Shown here: positions 52,267 to 62,075 of the stretch, in pieces | How the letters are laid out: every line of letters begins with the position of its first letter | Numbering within the stretch: position 1 is the stretch's first letter | Assembly (NCBI RefSeq): GCF_000020365.1 | Contig: NC_012108.1 | Location: forward strand, 4,720,001-4,784,000 | Length of the DNA: 64,000 nucleotides | Reading direction: 5' to 3' | Source of the DNA: Desulforapulum autotrophicum HRM2 | Lineage (GTDB): Bacteria > Desulfobacterota > Desulfobacteria > Desulfobacterales > Desulfobacteraceae | Translations under genes and position numbers: made by a program | Notes under the pieces: generated by a model | Seen by the model: only the letters and a program-made list of their open reading frames with translations | Database searches by the model: none | What the model was told of the DNA's origin: nothing

Positions 52267-52532
52267 GCATTCCTCCTTTTGGGCAAAACGCCTGCTCCTG
52301 GGTAACAGCAGGAAAGGATTGGGGAGAGCACTACAAAGCCTTTGTACCAACCCAAACGGCTGTTTTGCCTTGACTTTTTTCAGTTTTCTGTAAAGATATA
52401 GTGATTCTATATGAAACACTCACCAAAGCATCTCAGTGAAGGCGTTTCAATTTACGTTGTGGTCAGGGCAGATATCATGCTCCGACCATGCCGGTTATAC
52501 CAATCAGAACAGGAATAACAAGGGGAATCCTC

Positions 52533-52883
52533 ATGAAAATAGTCGACTATAAGGGCATTGAGCCCACCCGATTTGACAATGGCGTGGCAAAGGGCATTAC
52601 AGGAAGGGTGGTTATTGGCAAGGAAGACGGGGCCAACAACTTCTGCATGCGGGTCTTTGAAGTTGAAAAAAACGGTCACACACCCCGCCACAGCCATGAA
52701 TGGGAGCATGAAATCTTTTTTCACTCAGGCATGGGTGAGGTCCTCTGCCAGGGCAAATGGACCCCGGTCTCTTCCGGAGCCGCCGTGTTTGTTCCGGGCA
52801 ACGAAGACCACCAGATCCAAAACACGGGCCAAGACACCCTGGTCTTTGTCTGTCTGATACCCAAGGGCGCACCGGAGATTTAA
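52533..52883 (+). CDS. Cupin-fold metal-binding protein
   Basis: The ATG at 52533, with AAGGGGA upstream, gives 116 residues. Cupin motif 1 is HTPRHSHEWEHEIFF and motif 2 is PGNEDHQIQN, which together provide His and Glu ligands for a metal. The enzyme class cannot be told. The following gene starts three bases later, so they may share a pathway. Confidence 0.85.
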   Translation: MKIVDYKGIEPTRFDNGVAKGITGRVVIGKEDGANNFCMRVFEVEKNGHTPRHSHEWEHEIFFHSGMGEVLCQGKWTPVSSGAAVFVPGNEDHQIQNTGQDTLVFVCLIPKGAPEI

Positions 52884-52886
52884 ACG

Positions 52887-54506
52887 ATGGCCATAGGGAG
52901 TTGCGTCAGCAAAGAAGGCCATTTTATCGTCGGAATCCATGACCCTGGATTCAAGATGGCAAACTTCAGAGAAAATGATTTTGTTCGTTCCCTGGGAACG
53001 ATGCCCGACGGCACTCCCGTGGACAACCAGGTCAACTTTCCCCAGGGGGAGGTTAACGCCCGGTCAGCCGACCGGATCTATGAAATCATGAACCCCTTTG
53101 CCTTCAGGGGGGTCTCCTACATCAACTCCAGGTGGGCCAATGCTGCTGCAGCCGCCCCAAAAACCATCTGTATCACCCCGGAAAAACCGGTGTCACTTAT
53201 CTCCACACTTGGCCGCTGGCTTGCCGACAACGGCATCAGCGACAAGGATCCCCAGAACTTCATCCCTGGCATGCCAGAGCCCATGCTCATGGCCCTTGCC
53301 AATGTTTCCACGGATCCAGAAGAACTTGTCTGCCTTGCAAAGGCTTGCTGCTCGTTTGTCTTTGGTGGTGACGGAACAACCCCAACGGGTCTCAAGTTCA
53401 ACCAGACCGCTCCTGGACGGCCACGGCCGGCCATCAGCAACCATACCCTGTTTGAAATCATCGCAAACAACCCCAGCCTTCCCGACGACTACAAGCGGGC
53501 CATGTTGCTCACCCCGGGGATCCAGGGCAACAGTGAAATCCTGGGCGAATGGCAGGAACAGGACAGCCACGTATTTGAATACCTTCGAACCAACTCCTAC
53601 ATCCCCTGGGGCCATTTTGCCGCCAACACGGCCGACGATACAGTTCGATATCGAATACGCGATCTGACCCTGACCGACATGGAGGGAATGCGCCATCTCT
53701 ATTACCAACGGATTTATTCCCTGCTGGCCCAACAGCTCGAAATCGACCTGCCCGGCCCCAGGCAACGGATTTCAAAACAATCCCTTGAGACCCTTCGCCT
53801 TGACATTGTGAGTCGCCTTAAACAGCCCAACAGCGATCTGGCCTTTAACGGCTCCCTGTGGGGATGGAACTTTGGATTTGGATTTGCCCAGTCAGGATAC
53901 AGACTCCACGCCTCCCACCAGCAGATCCACCAGCAGTACGCAATGGTTCCTGCCTCGGTAATGGACGACACGGGCCGACCATTTGCCTCGTTTGCCTGCG
54001 GAGATATGGTGGCTGAGTTTATCAAACGCTACAGACAAGAAACAGGCAAAAATTTTTTCCAAAACTACCTCAAGGCCATCCGATCCAATAAAAGAACCGA
54101 TGGAAACAGGGACAGACCCTCGTCCATAGTGGTGCATGAGGATGAAAATATCATTGTTTTTGTGCCCAAGGCCCAGACATCCCAGTGGGAACTCCAGCTC
54201 ACCACCAAACGGCCGTGCGGCAACATCCTTGAGGCGGACACTGACCTGCGTGCCTCCCTTGATCGGGGCATACTTGCAGCGCTTTGGACCCTGGAATCCC
54301 TGGGGGCAAGAATGGTTACCAATATAGAATATTCAAAACGGTTTGACAGAAAAGACCAAGACCAGCACCTTGTCTACTCGTTTCTGCCACGGCTTCCCCA
54401 TTCACCGGGTGCATTCAGCGAGGCCCAGCAACGGTGGATCATCGGACATTTCCCAGAAGATTTTGCCCTGGCCTGCCGGTCACGACTTGGGGGGATCACT
54501 GGTTGA
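52887..54506 (+). CDS. GalT/HIT-like superfamily protein of unknown function
   Basis: This 539-residue protein has a HIT-like histidine cluster, HASHQQIHQQ, near residue 345. Later VVHEDENIIVFVPKAQTSQW resembles the second half of galactose-1-phosphate uridylyltransferase (EHWVVLVPFWAxW). The strict HxHGQ/HxHxH nucleophile pattern is not present, so the specificity is unknown and the assignment is tentative. It is probably co-transcribed with the cupin. It overlaps the convergent DUF190 gene by 11 bases. Confidence 0.6.
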   Translation: MAIGSCVSKEGHFIVGIHDPGFKMANFRENDFVRSLGTMPDGTPVDNQVNFPQGEVNARSADRIYEIMNPFAFRGVSYINSRWANAAAAAPKTICITPEKPVSLISTLGRWLADNGISDKDPQNFIPGMPEPMLMALANVSTDPEELVCLAKACCSFVFGGDGTTPTGLKFNQTAPGRPRPAISNHTLFEIIANNPSLPDDYKRAMLLTPGIQGNSEILGEWQEQDSHVFEYLRTNSYIPWGHFAANTADDTVRYRIRDLTLTDMEGMRHLYYQRIYSLLAQQLEIDLPGPRQRISKQSLETLRLDIVSRLKQPNSDLAFNGSLWGWNFGFGFAQSGYRLHASHQQIHQQYAMVPASVMDDTGRPFASFACGDMVAEFIKRYRQETGKNFFQNYLKAIRSNKRTDGNRDRPSSIVVHEDENIIVFVPKAQTSQWELQLTTKRPCGNILEADTDLRASLDRGILAALWTLESLGARMVTNIEYSKRFDRKDQDQHLVYSFLPRLPHSPGAFSEAQQRWIIGHFPEDFALACRSRLGGITG

Positions 54507-54825
54507 ACAGAATCTGCTCAACGGTTTCAAAGGTTGCCATACCCTTGTTGATCATGGGTGCTATGGCCCGGGTAAATGCCTCTATTTTCTCTCGTGTGTC
54601 AACCACTTCAACCACCACGGGAAGATCCTCGGACAGGCAGAGCACCTTAAAGGTTCTGATCTTGCCCTGGGCCGCATAACCAAGAAGCCCCCTGATCACA
54701 GTGGCCCCAGCCATGCCCATGGTTCTTGCCTGTTCGACAATGGCCTCGTACAGAAGTCGCCTGCCGTATTTCTGATCTTCGCCGATGAAAATTCGCATGA
54801 GACATGCCTTGGTTGACTCTTCCAT
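54496..54825 (-). CDS. DUF190 PII-like protein
   Basis: The ATG at 54825, with AAGGAGAG upstream, gives 109 residues. It has the DUF190 pattern IFIGEDQKYGRRLLYEAIVE, ATVIRGLLGYAAQG and LPVVVEVVDTREKIEAF. The fold is PII/CutA-like. It stands 14 bases after crcB, and this pairing is common. It may bind a small ligand and modulate the fluoride channel, but this is not shown. Confidence 0.88.
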   Translation of the reverse strand: MEESTKACLMRIFIGEDQKYGRRLLYEAIVEQARTMGMAGATVIRGLLGYAAQGKIRTFKVLCLSEDLPVVVEVVDTREKIEAFTRAIAPMINKGMATFETVEQILFNQ

Positions 54826-54839
54826 AAACAACACTCTCC

Positions 54840-55217
54840 TTAAATTAAACGGCCAAGTACAATTCCAGCCATAAGCGCCCCAAAACCAAGGCTGTTCTGG
54901 AGCAAAAGGTTCACGATGCCATAGATCCACTCCGTGGAGCGGACCAGCATACCCGTCTCAAGAATAAATGCGGAAAAGGTGGTAAAGGCCCCCATGAACC
55001 CCACTAACACAAAGGTTCTGACCTCTCCTGAAACGGCCCAGCGGCTTTCGAATAGGGTCCAGAGAAAACCCGCAGCAAAACAGCCGGTGATGTTGACAAC
55101 CAGTGTGCCAAAGGGAAAAAACGACGAGTTAAATTGCTGGACAAACCCTGCCAGGCTGTACCGGGCAAGGGTTCCCAGGGCACCTGCCAGGGCGATAAAA
55201 ACAAATTTGTGCTCCAT
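54840..55217 (-). CDS. crcB: Fluoride channel Fluc/CrcB
   Basis: The ATG at 55217 gives 125 residues with four membrane helices. The family motifs are GGxLGxxxRY-like (AGALGTLARYSLAG), GTLVVNITGCFAAGFL and GFMGAFTTFSAF, the last with the Phe-box Thr/Ser and Phe. It exports fluoride. It is operonic with DUF190. No fluoride riboswitch was found upstream. Confidence 0.93.
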   Translation of the reverse strand: MEHKFVFIALAGALGTLARYSLAGFVQQFNSSFFPFGTLVVNITGCFAAGFLWTLFESRWAVSGEVRTFVLVGFMGAFTTFSAFILETGMLVRSTEWIYGIVNLLLQNSLGFGALMAGIVLGRLI

Positions 55218-55365
55218 GTGGAGGTCTCCTTTCCATGGTTTTTTAAGTGTTTGCCCAGGGTAAGTCAAGGCAATTTTATGGAAGCCCGGTTTGACATTCA
55301 CCTGTTTTAATGGAATAATAATTTATATATCCCCTCAATCGGCCCTTCCGGGCAAGGAGGTTTCC

Positions 55366-56061
55366 ATGGATAACCAACGTCGAGCCTTAAACAAAATCAT
55401 TGAAGAACAGGTCAAAAAATGGCAGTATCTAAAAGATAGCCAGACCCGGGAAAAGATTTCACCCACAATGGTGGTCACCATCTCAAGGGAGGCTGGAAGT
55501 GGCGGCAGGCTTATTGCGGAAGGGCTTGCGGTCAAGTTGGGATTTGATCTCTTTCACCAGGAGGTGGTTCACGAGATGGCAAAGGATGCCAACATCAGCC
55601 TGAGGTTCATGGAGACCCTGGACGAAAGGAGTCTCAATACCCTGGACAACTGGATCGCATCCCTGGTTGACGAGCGCTACCTCTGGCCGGACCAGTATAT
55701 GCAGCACCTGATGAAGGTGATCGGAACCATTGGCAGATACGGCAAAAGTGTTGTTGTCGGCAGGGGAGCCAACTTCATTCTCCCCAAGGATATGAGAATC
55801 AGCGTTCGGATCATCGCCCCTTTTGAATTAAGAAGAAAAAGGGTTGCCAAAGCATTTGGCCTTTCAGAAACCGAGGCTGAAAAACGGATTACCCTGACGG
55901 AATCCAGGCGAGACGCCTTTATCAGGAGGCATTTCAACGCCTCCATATCAAACAGCTACCACTATGACATGGTTCTCAACACCGAAAACCTTGAGATAGA
56001 CGATGGAATCGCAGCCATTGAGGCAGTGGTACAGAAAAGGATGAAACGTGATATTACATGA
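55366..56061 (+). CDS. Cytidylate-kinase-like family protein
   Basis: The ATG at 55366, with AAGGAGG upstream, gives 231 residues. It has the Cytidylate_kin2 P-loop ISREAGSGGRLIAEGLA, the YGKSVVVGRGAN core and VRIIAPFELRRKRVAKAFGL. The N-terminal 45 residues are extra. Family members lack strict CMP kinase residues, and many are of unknown role. It overlaps the next small gene by 14 bases. Confidence 0.85.
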   Translation: MDNQRRALNKIIEEQVKKWQYLKDSQTREKISPTMVVTISREAGSGGRLIAEGLAVKLGFDLFHQEVVHEMAKDANISLRFMETLDERSLNTLDNWIASLVDERYLWPDQYMQHLMKVIGTIGRYGKSVVVGRGANFILPKDMRISVRIIAPFELRRKRVAKAFGLSETEAEKRITLTESRRDAFIRRHFNASISNSYHYDMVLNTENLEIDDGIAAIEAVVQKRMKRDIT

Positions 56062-56497
56062 TACCATCTACGAATGGGACGGTAAGAGCAATGACGGTGA
56101 AAAACCTGTGGCCTGGTGGCCGGGAGCCTATCGAATACGAATCATTGATTTGACGGCGGGAACCCCCCAGGTGATCCATCTCAAATCCAGGGCTGTGATC
56201 TGTCGAAACCGGGACAAGGGTACTTCCATTCGAAACTGCATCGAAAGCTTTGCCAAAAAGGTGTCCCAGAAATATGATCTTGACATCACCCGGGTGCTCT
56301 GGGTTGAAATCGGACAAGAGGACCCCAGTGATGTTCAGATCGCAACCCTCAAGCGAGTTTCACCCATGGGGGGAAATGATCTTTTTGCAGCATCCTGGCG
56401 CCCTGCCCGGCCTAATGAGCTTGAATCGCTCTCCCCCTTTCTGGTTGATTTCACCGACGACCCGCCCCTGGAGCCTCCCAAGGCCCAGGGACATTGA
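56048..56497 (+). CDS. Unknown 149-residue protein
   Basis: I do not recognise it. It is hydrophilic, with WxGAYRIRIIDLTAG near the N-terminus and a Pro-rich end. The GTG start at 56048 has AAAGG seven bases upstream and overlaps the kinase-like gene, suggesting coupled translation. Confidence 0.65.
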   Translation: MILHDTIYEWDGKSNDGEKPVAWWPGAYRIRIIDLTAGTPQVIHLKSRAVICRNRDKGTSIRNCIESFAKKVSQKYDLDITRVLWVEIGQEDPSDVQIATLKRVSPMGGNDLFAASWRPARPNELESLSPFLVDFTDDPPLEPPKAQGH

Positions 56498-56532
56498 TCC
56501 AGTTTACCCCATATAAAACAAGGAAAATACCC

Positions 56533-57279
56533 ATGGCAATTCTCAGCAGAATCATCATATTTCTGACGGTCCTTTCGTTCACTTCTCCTTTAAGCCCCGC
56601 AGATGCTGGCTATAAAGATCTTTTAAAAGATTTCCAGTCCACCATCAAGCCCGATGCCGCAGTTCTGCCAACAACCCTGTCAGACGATACCATTATCAAG
56701 GGGTTAAAGGAGGCCCTGGCCACCGGTTCAGAAAAGGCCGTGGCCCTGGTTTCCAAATCCGACGGATATTACAAAAACCCGGAAATAAAGATCCCATTGC
56801 CCCCGGCTGTACAGAAGGTGGAAACCCTTCTAAAGGCTGCGGGAATGACAGGTCTAATTGATCAGTTTGAGCAGAGCATGAACCGGGCCGCTGAGCAGGC
56901 CGCACCCCAGGCAACGGAACTTTTTGTGGATGCCGTCAAAACAATGTCCTTCAGCGACGCCAAAAAAATCCTCAACGGCAGGGACAACGAAGCAACCCTG
57001 TACTTTAAGGATCGAACCTGGGACAAACTGTCCGAACGCTTTCGACCCGTTGTCCACAATACCATGGCAGAGGTGGGTGTCACCAGGAACTTTCAGGAAC
57101 TCTCTGCCAAAACAGAGGCCATACCCTTTGCAGGGACATTAGACCTTGACCCTGACACCTATGTCACAACCAAAGCCCTGGACGGACTGTTTCTCATGCT
57201 GGCAAAAGAAGAACAGAAGATCCGCCAGGATCCTGCAGCCCGGGTAACGGACATATTAAAAACAGTATTCAATAAATAG
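56533..57279 (+). CDS. DUF4197 secreted protein
   Basis: The ATG at 56533 gives 248 residues. A signal peptide of about 25 residues ends near SPADAG. The mature part is DUF4197 (IIKGLKEALATGSEKAVALV, SFSDAKKILNGRDNEATLYF and VTTKALDGLFLMLAKEEQ). The family is exported and of unknown role. It is 14 bases ahead of the AsmA gene. Confidence 0.9.
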   Translation: MAILSRIIIFLTVLSFTSPLSPADAGYKDLLKDFQSTIKPDAAVLPTTLSDDTIIKGLKEALATGSEKAVALVSKSDGYYKNPEIKIPLPPAVQKVETLLKAAGMTGLIDQFEQSMNRAAEQAAPQATELFVDAVKTMSFSDAKKILNGRDNEATLYFKDRTWDKLSERFRPVVHNTMAEVGVTRNFQELSAKTEAIPFAGTLDLDPDTYVTTKALDGLFLMLAKEEQKIRQDPAARVTDILKTVFNK

Positions 57280-57293
57280 CCTAGGAACCGTCC

Positions 57294-59321
57294 ATGAACA
57301 AGTACTTGAAGTGGAGTCTAATTGCATCTGGAACCTTTGTCGCACTAATTCTCCTTGCCATCCTGATCGTACCTCGGGTTGTGGACGTAAACAGCTACAG
57401 ACCACAGATCGAACATCAGGTGTCCAAGGCCACGGGAAGACCCTTTGTTCTTGGGGGCGAGCTTGACCTTTCTGTTTTCCCCTGGATGGGCCTGACCCTG
57501 TCCAACCTCACCCTGGGAAGCCCAGAGGGGTTTGACCAGAAAGAATTCATAACAATCAAACGGTTTGAAGTAAGGGTCAAGGTGTTGCCCCTTTTTTCAC
57601 GTACCATCCAGGTGAAAAAATTTGTAGTGGACACCCCTCAAATCTTCCTTGTAAAAAACACGACCGGGGGGACAAACTGGGACATGGGCCAGGCACAACC
57701 GCCCACCCCGAAACAACAACCGGCAGACAAGAACACTCCTGCCGGAGAGAAGGCTGGCGCTTTGCCCTTCAAAGCTTTGTTCGTTGATGAATTTGCCATC
57801 CAGAACGGGCGTATCCACTATCGCGACCTTGGGCTGAAGGTTACAAAAGAGATCTCGAACGTCACCCTGACCCTTGAGGACCTCAACCTGGAAGACCCTA
57901 TAAAAATAAAATTTTCAGCCATTGCAGACGGCCATCCCCTGTCGTTGAACGGACTTGTCGGCCCCATTGGAAAAGAACCCGGCAGGGGAATGATTCCCCT
58001 GGATATAACCCTCAAGGCCCTGGACGAAATAACCATGAAGGTCAAGGGGGGGATTAATGACCCCATAACAACCCCGGGATTTGACCTGGACCTTGAGCTG
58101 TCTGATTTTTCCCCGAGAAAACTCCTGACGGCCCTTGGGAATTCGACCCCCATATTAACGGCCGACCCCAGGGTTCTGGAGCATCTTCAACTCAACCTTC
58201 ACCTCAAGGGAGACCCCGGAGCTGTTACTGTTTCAAACGGCACCCTGATTCTTGACGACTCAACCCTGACATTCTCGGCCCGGGCGAAAGATTTTTCAAA
58301 ACCCGACCTGGGCGTTGACATGGTCGTTGACAAGATCAATCTGGATCGATACCTTCCCCCAGAACAACCCCCGGGCTCTCCTGTTGGCACGGCTAAAAGC
58401 CCTGCTGAACCATCTGCAACAGCCAGGGCCAAAATCGATTATTCCCCGTTACGAGAACTGGCCATTAATGCAACCCTCAAAATCGGATCCCTTGTGGCCA
58501 AAAAGGCACAACTCCATGAGGTTCAGATGACGATCAAGGGTAAAAACGGGCGCTTCAACCTGGACCCCCTCTCCCTTGATCTCTACCAGGGAACCATTGT
58601 TTCCAGAGCAGACCTGGATGTCACCACGGATACGCCAAGGGTCAACCTCACCGTTAACGCAGAAAAAATAGCCTCCGGTGCCCTGGTCGCCGATGTGCTG
58701 GAAAAAAAGATCATCCAGGGCCAGCTGGACTCTACCGTGGGGATAACCCTTGCCGGAGATACACCCGGGGCCATCAAAAAAAGTTTAAACGGCAAGGGGA
58801 ATCTCAAATTCACAGACGGTGCCATCATCGGCATCGACATCCCGGGAATGGTGAGAAACGCCAAGGCAAGCTTTGGCTTAGGGGAACGGTCAACCACCCA
58901 GCCCCGCACCGACTTTGCAGAATTAATTCTTCCCTTTACCGTCACCAACGGCCTTGTGGACATCACCGGTACAGCGCTTAACTCTCCCCTTCTCAGGGTT
59001 ACAGCAAAGGGGACAACAGATCTTGCGGCAGAAACCCTGAACATACGGGTGGAACCTAAATTCGTCTCCACCCTGAAAGGCCAGGGGGACACCAAAGAAC
59101 GTTCCGGTCTCATGGTCCCGGTTCTGATCACCGGCACCCTGGACAAGCCCAAATTCAGTCCAGATCTTAAATCCATGGTTCAATCTATTCTCCCGGATGA
59201 GGAGGCCCTGAAATCCCTGGTCAAGGACGGAAAAATTGACAAGGAGGCAATTCAAAAGACAGGGGAAGACGTCAAGCAGCTGTTCAAGGGCTTTTTGCCG
59301 TTAAAAGGGAACAAGGAATGA
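57294..59321 (+). CDS. AsmA-family protein
   Basis: This 675-residue protein has an N-terminal membrane anchor (residues 7-27, LIASGTFVALILLAILIVP). The AsmA start VDVNSYRPQIEHQVSKATGR follows, and a long beta-rich body ends in the AsmA_2 domain (LTVNAEKIASGALVADVL, AIIGIDIPGMVRNAKASFGL). AsmA proteins form periplasmic bridges that help lipid transport or outer-membrane assembly. Its stop overlaps the ATG of the next gene (ATGA). Confidence 0.92.
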   Translation: MNKYLKWSLIASGTFVALILLAILIVPRVVDVNSYRPQIEHQVSKATGRPFVLGGELDLSVFPWMGLTLSNLTLGSPEGFDQKEFITIKRFEVRVKVLPLFSRTIQVKKFVVDTPQIFLVKNTTGGTNWDMGQAQPPTPKQQPADKNTPAGEKAGALPFKALFVDEFAIQNGRIHYRDLGLKVTKEISNVTLTLEDLNLEDPIKIKFSAIADGHPLSLNGLVGPIGKEPGRGMIPLDITLKALDEITMKVKGGINDPITTPGFDLDLELSDFSPRKLLTALGNSTPILTADPRVLEHLQLNLHLKGDPGAVTVSNGTLILDDSTLTFSARAKDFSKPDLGVDMVVDKINLDRYLPPEQPPGSPVGTAKSPAEPSATARAKIDYSPLRELAINATLKIGSLVAKKAQLHEVQMTIKGKNGRFNLDPLSLDLYQGTIVSRADLDVTTDTPRVNLTVNAEKIASGALVADVLEKKIIQGQLDSTVGITLAGDTPGAIKKSLNGKGNLKFTDGAIIGIDIPGMVRNAKASFGLGERSTTQPRTDFAELILPFTVTNGLVDITGTALNSPLLRVTAKGTTDLAAETLNIRVEPKFVSTLKGQGDTKERSGLMVPVLITGTLDKPKFSPDLKSMVQSILPDEEALKSLVKDGKIDKEAIQKTGEDVKQLFKGFLPLKGNKE

Positions 59322-60874
59322 TCCAGCAGATCACCCTTAGAATCCCGCCCGAACGTATAACAGACCTTGAATTCATCAAAGCATCCGCAGCCCGCCGTTT
59401 AAAAATGGGTGTGGATGATGTCGACACCGTTCAGGTCCTGCGCAGATCCGTTGATGCCAGGGGCCGAACACCCGTGTTCCAGATCCAGACGGCCGTGTAT
59501 TCCAATGAACCCATGGAGCAACTCTGCCGGCAGGTTTCCTACAAGCCGGCAAACCCTGGTCAAAGGGTAATCGTTGTGGGCAGTGGTCCTGCAGGACTGT
59601 TTGCAGCCCTGGGACTGATCGAAAGAGGAATCACACCCATTGTCCTGGAGCGGGGAAAAGATGTAAAACAACGGCGGTACGACCTTAAGGCCATCAATAC
59701 CCGGGGGGTGGTGGATCCAGATTCCAACTATTGTTTTGGAGAGGGCGGGGCAGGCACCTACAGCGACGGCAAGCTCTATACCCGGTCCACCAAACGGGGA
59801 GATGTAAAACGAATCCTCTCCATCCTGGTTCAACATGGGGCTGTCCCGGACATCCTTGTGAACGCCCACCCCCACATTGGTTCCAACAAACTGCCCAGAA
59901 TCATCGAGGCCATCCGTAACACCATTCTCCAATGCCATGGTGAGATTCATTTTAATTCACGGGTCACAGGCCTCGTCCTTAAAAATGATAAAATCATGGG
60001 GGTCACCACCGACCACAGGGAATTCACAGCAGATGCTGTCATCCTGGCAACGGGCCATTCGGCACGGGACATTTACCAACTCCTTGACCGCCACCATATT
60101 CTGCTTGAAGCCAAGCCCTATGCCATGGGTGTTCGGGTGGAACATCCCCAGGAACTGATCAATGCCATCCAGTATGGCGACCACCAGAACAATAAATTTC
60201 TGCCAACGGCAAGTTATTCCCTTGCCTGCCAGGTGGGACGGACAGGGGTTTACTCCTTTTGCATGTGCCCGGGCGGTATGCTGGTGCCTGCGGCCACAGC
60301 ACCCGGGGAACTGGTCTTGAACGGGATGTCCAACTCCCTTCGCAACCTGCCCCATGCCAATGCCGGAATGGTTGTCACCATTGATTCAAGCCAGTATGGG
60401 CACCACAATGATTTAAAGCATTTTGCAGGACTTGAGTTCCAGCGACAAATCGAAACAAGGGCGTTCCAGGCCGGGGGCCGGACCCAGGCGGCTCCGGCCC
60501 AGCGCATGACGGATTTTCTTGATGATAAAATTTCCACCACCCTTCCTGCCACATCCTATATCCCCGGGATGATCAGCTGTTCTTTGCCGGAAATCCTTGG
60601 GGAGCATATCTCCAATGCCCTGAAACAGGCATTTCAGATCTTTGGGCAGAAAATGAAAGGATACGTTACCGAAGAGGCCAAACTGCTGGCCGTGGAGAGC
60701 CGGACCAGTTCACCCGTCAGAATTCCCAGGCAGGCGGATACAAGGATGCATCCACAGATCAGCGGACTTTTTCCCGTTGGTGAAGGGGCAGGCTATGCCG
60801 GCGGCATTGTCTCGTCGGCCATTGACGGCCAAGCCTCGGCCAATGCCGCCTTTGCATACCTGCCCGGCCATTAA
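59318..60874 (+). CDS. FAD-dependent dehydrogenase (COG2509 type)
   Basis: This 518-residue flavoprotein has about 80 N-terminal residues (RRSVDARGRTPVFQIQTAVY) before the FAD motif VIVVGSGPAGLFAALGLIER. GEGGAGTYSDGKLYTR and ILATGHSARDIY follow. Near the end, FPVGEGAGYAGGIVSSAIDG is typical. Members are uncharacterised oxidoreductases. It is translationally coupled to the AsmA gene. Its TAA interlocks with the TAA of the convergent gene. Confidence 0.9.
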   Translation: MIQQITLRIPPERITDLEFIKASAARRLKMGVDDVDTVQVLRRSVDARGRTPVFQIQTAVYSNEPMEQLCRQVSYKPANPGQRVIVVGSGPAGLFAALGLIERGITPIVLERGKDVKQRRYDLKAINTRGVVDPDSNYCFGEGGAGTYSDGKLYTRSTKRGDVKRILSILVQHGAVPDILVNAHPHIGSNKLPRIIEAIRNTILQCHGEIHFNSRVTGLVLKNDKIMGVTTDHREFTADAVILATGHSARDIYQLLDRHHILLEAKPYAMGVRVEHPQELINAIQYGDHQNNKFLPTASYSLACQVGRTGVYSFCMCPGGMLVPAATAPGELVLNGMSNSLRNLPHANAGMVVTIDSSQYGHHNDLKHFAGLEFQRQIETRAFQAGGRTQAAPAQRMTDFLDDKISTTLPATSYIPGMISCSLPEILGEHISNALKQAFQIFGQKMKGYVTEEAKLLAVESRTSSPVRIPRQADTRMHPQISGLFPVGEGAGYAGGIVSSAIDGQASANAAFAYLPGH

Positions 60875-61497
60875 TCAAGGGCAACAAATGCTCGTTCTAA
60901 ATACCATCCTGCAGGATGGCTGGCCTTGGCTGGTAGTGTCAAATATTCCTTTTTCCCAGGATGCTGTTTCGCATAGAGAAAAAATCCATCCGAGTTAATG
61001 GGATGAACATAAAGGCTTTTTACAAGGTGTGGCTGACTGGCGGGAACGTTCTTGAAGAAAGCACCCTTTCTGGTAAATTCTGCATAGGTATCTTTATCAA
61101 CTTTAACGTATCGGTGATTGGTGACCTCATCATAATAGGTTTCCCCTGTTACCCTCGGAACTTCAACGGCCGAATATCCAAGACCGGTTTCACTCTTCCT
61201 GCGCATGCTTTGAATGATCTGATCGACTCTGGCAATCTGGTAGCCAGCCCCGGCCCTGGCAACGTCTTTGATGATCATCTCCCTGTTGTCCATAATAAAT
61301 GCCAGAATCTTTTTGCAATCACTCCTGGTAAGCTTCTCCCTATCGATATCTGGAAGCTCCGCCATGGCAGAATAAAATTGTGTCAGGCAGGTGACGGCTG
61401 TGGATGCGGCTGACATTCCGCCATGGTCACCCGCCCAACAATTTCCTGTCATAAAAAGAATTAACACAAATACGGCCAAAGTTTTAAATGGTTTCAT
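60871..61497 (-). CDS. Unknown secreted protein
   Basis: This 208-residue protein starts with a signal peptide of about 22 residues (FVLILFMTGNCWAG). The mature part has one repeated-looking Lys/Asp-rich central helix region and a C-terminal KVDKDTYAEFTRKGAFF segment. I do not recognise a family. It stands alone on the minus strand, convergent with the flavoprotein gene. Confidence 0.7.
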   Translation of the reverse strand: MKPFKTLAVFVLILFMTGNCWAGDHGGMSAASTAVTCLTQFYSAMAELPDIDREKLTRSDCKKILAFIMDNREMIIKDVARAGAGYQIARVDQIIQSMRRKSETGLGYSAVEVPRVTGETYYDEVTNHRYVKVDKDTYAEFTRKGAFFKNVPASQPHLVKSLYVHPINSDGFFLYAKQHPGKKEYLTLPAKASHPAGWYLERAFVALD

Positions 61498-61780
61498 GGC
61501 CCCCTCCTTTGGGTTAAATGCTTAATAAAACATGATTATTACATTGGCATCCTGCATCCCCCCTTTTAAGTTTGCCCTGAAAATTGCATTCAGAGTCAGT
61601 GAACAAATATGCCTATACAACGGCCCTGCCATGAAAAGGCAGCCCGAGAAGGCAGATACATCCAAAAATCAACGAAATCCGTGAAAAGGCTTAGGGTCAA
61701 CCTAAATCTATTTGGCAGCAGTAGATTGCAGTATGACAGTCCATGTGCCGAGGGAGGAGAACGATTAAGGAGGGAGAATT

Positions 61781-61876
61781 ATGAATACCAATCATGCAAT
61801 AATTGATATTCATCATTTAAGACAAAAACCAACCCATTGTCAAGGGGAAAATCAAAAGGATAGCTATTCTAATTAG
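61781..61876 (+). CDS. 31-residue ORF with a very strong ribosome site
   Basis: AAGGAGGGA lies just before the ATG at 61781, and the frame encodes MNTNHAIIDIHHLRQKPTHC and 11 more residues. It is rich in His and Asn. It lies in an otherwise gene-free stretch (61498-62075). A second ribosome-like GGGAGGAG is 20 bases upstream. It could be a small protein or a leader; nothing else marks its role. Confidence 0.4.
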   Translation: MNTNHAIIDIHHLRQKPTHCQGENQKDSYSN

Positions 61877-62075
61877 CGTTGCATCTGTATGGAGCAGCCC
61901 GGCACACCCATAAGTGATGAAATTATCCCATAATTTTTGATTTTTTGGAAAAATCCGAGTATACTGATTAGTGGGTTTTGGAGTTCCGAGTGAATTGCTA
62001 TTCGCTGAACTGCCGTCAAATCAAAGTCCGATAATTAAGTTAATTATTTTAACCATACGATGGGTTTTATTTTCC

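Noticed and set aside
55218-55365. Fluoride riboswitch before crcB
   Set aside because: The conserved crcB-motif bases were not found upstream on the minus strand.
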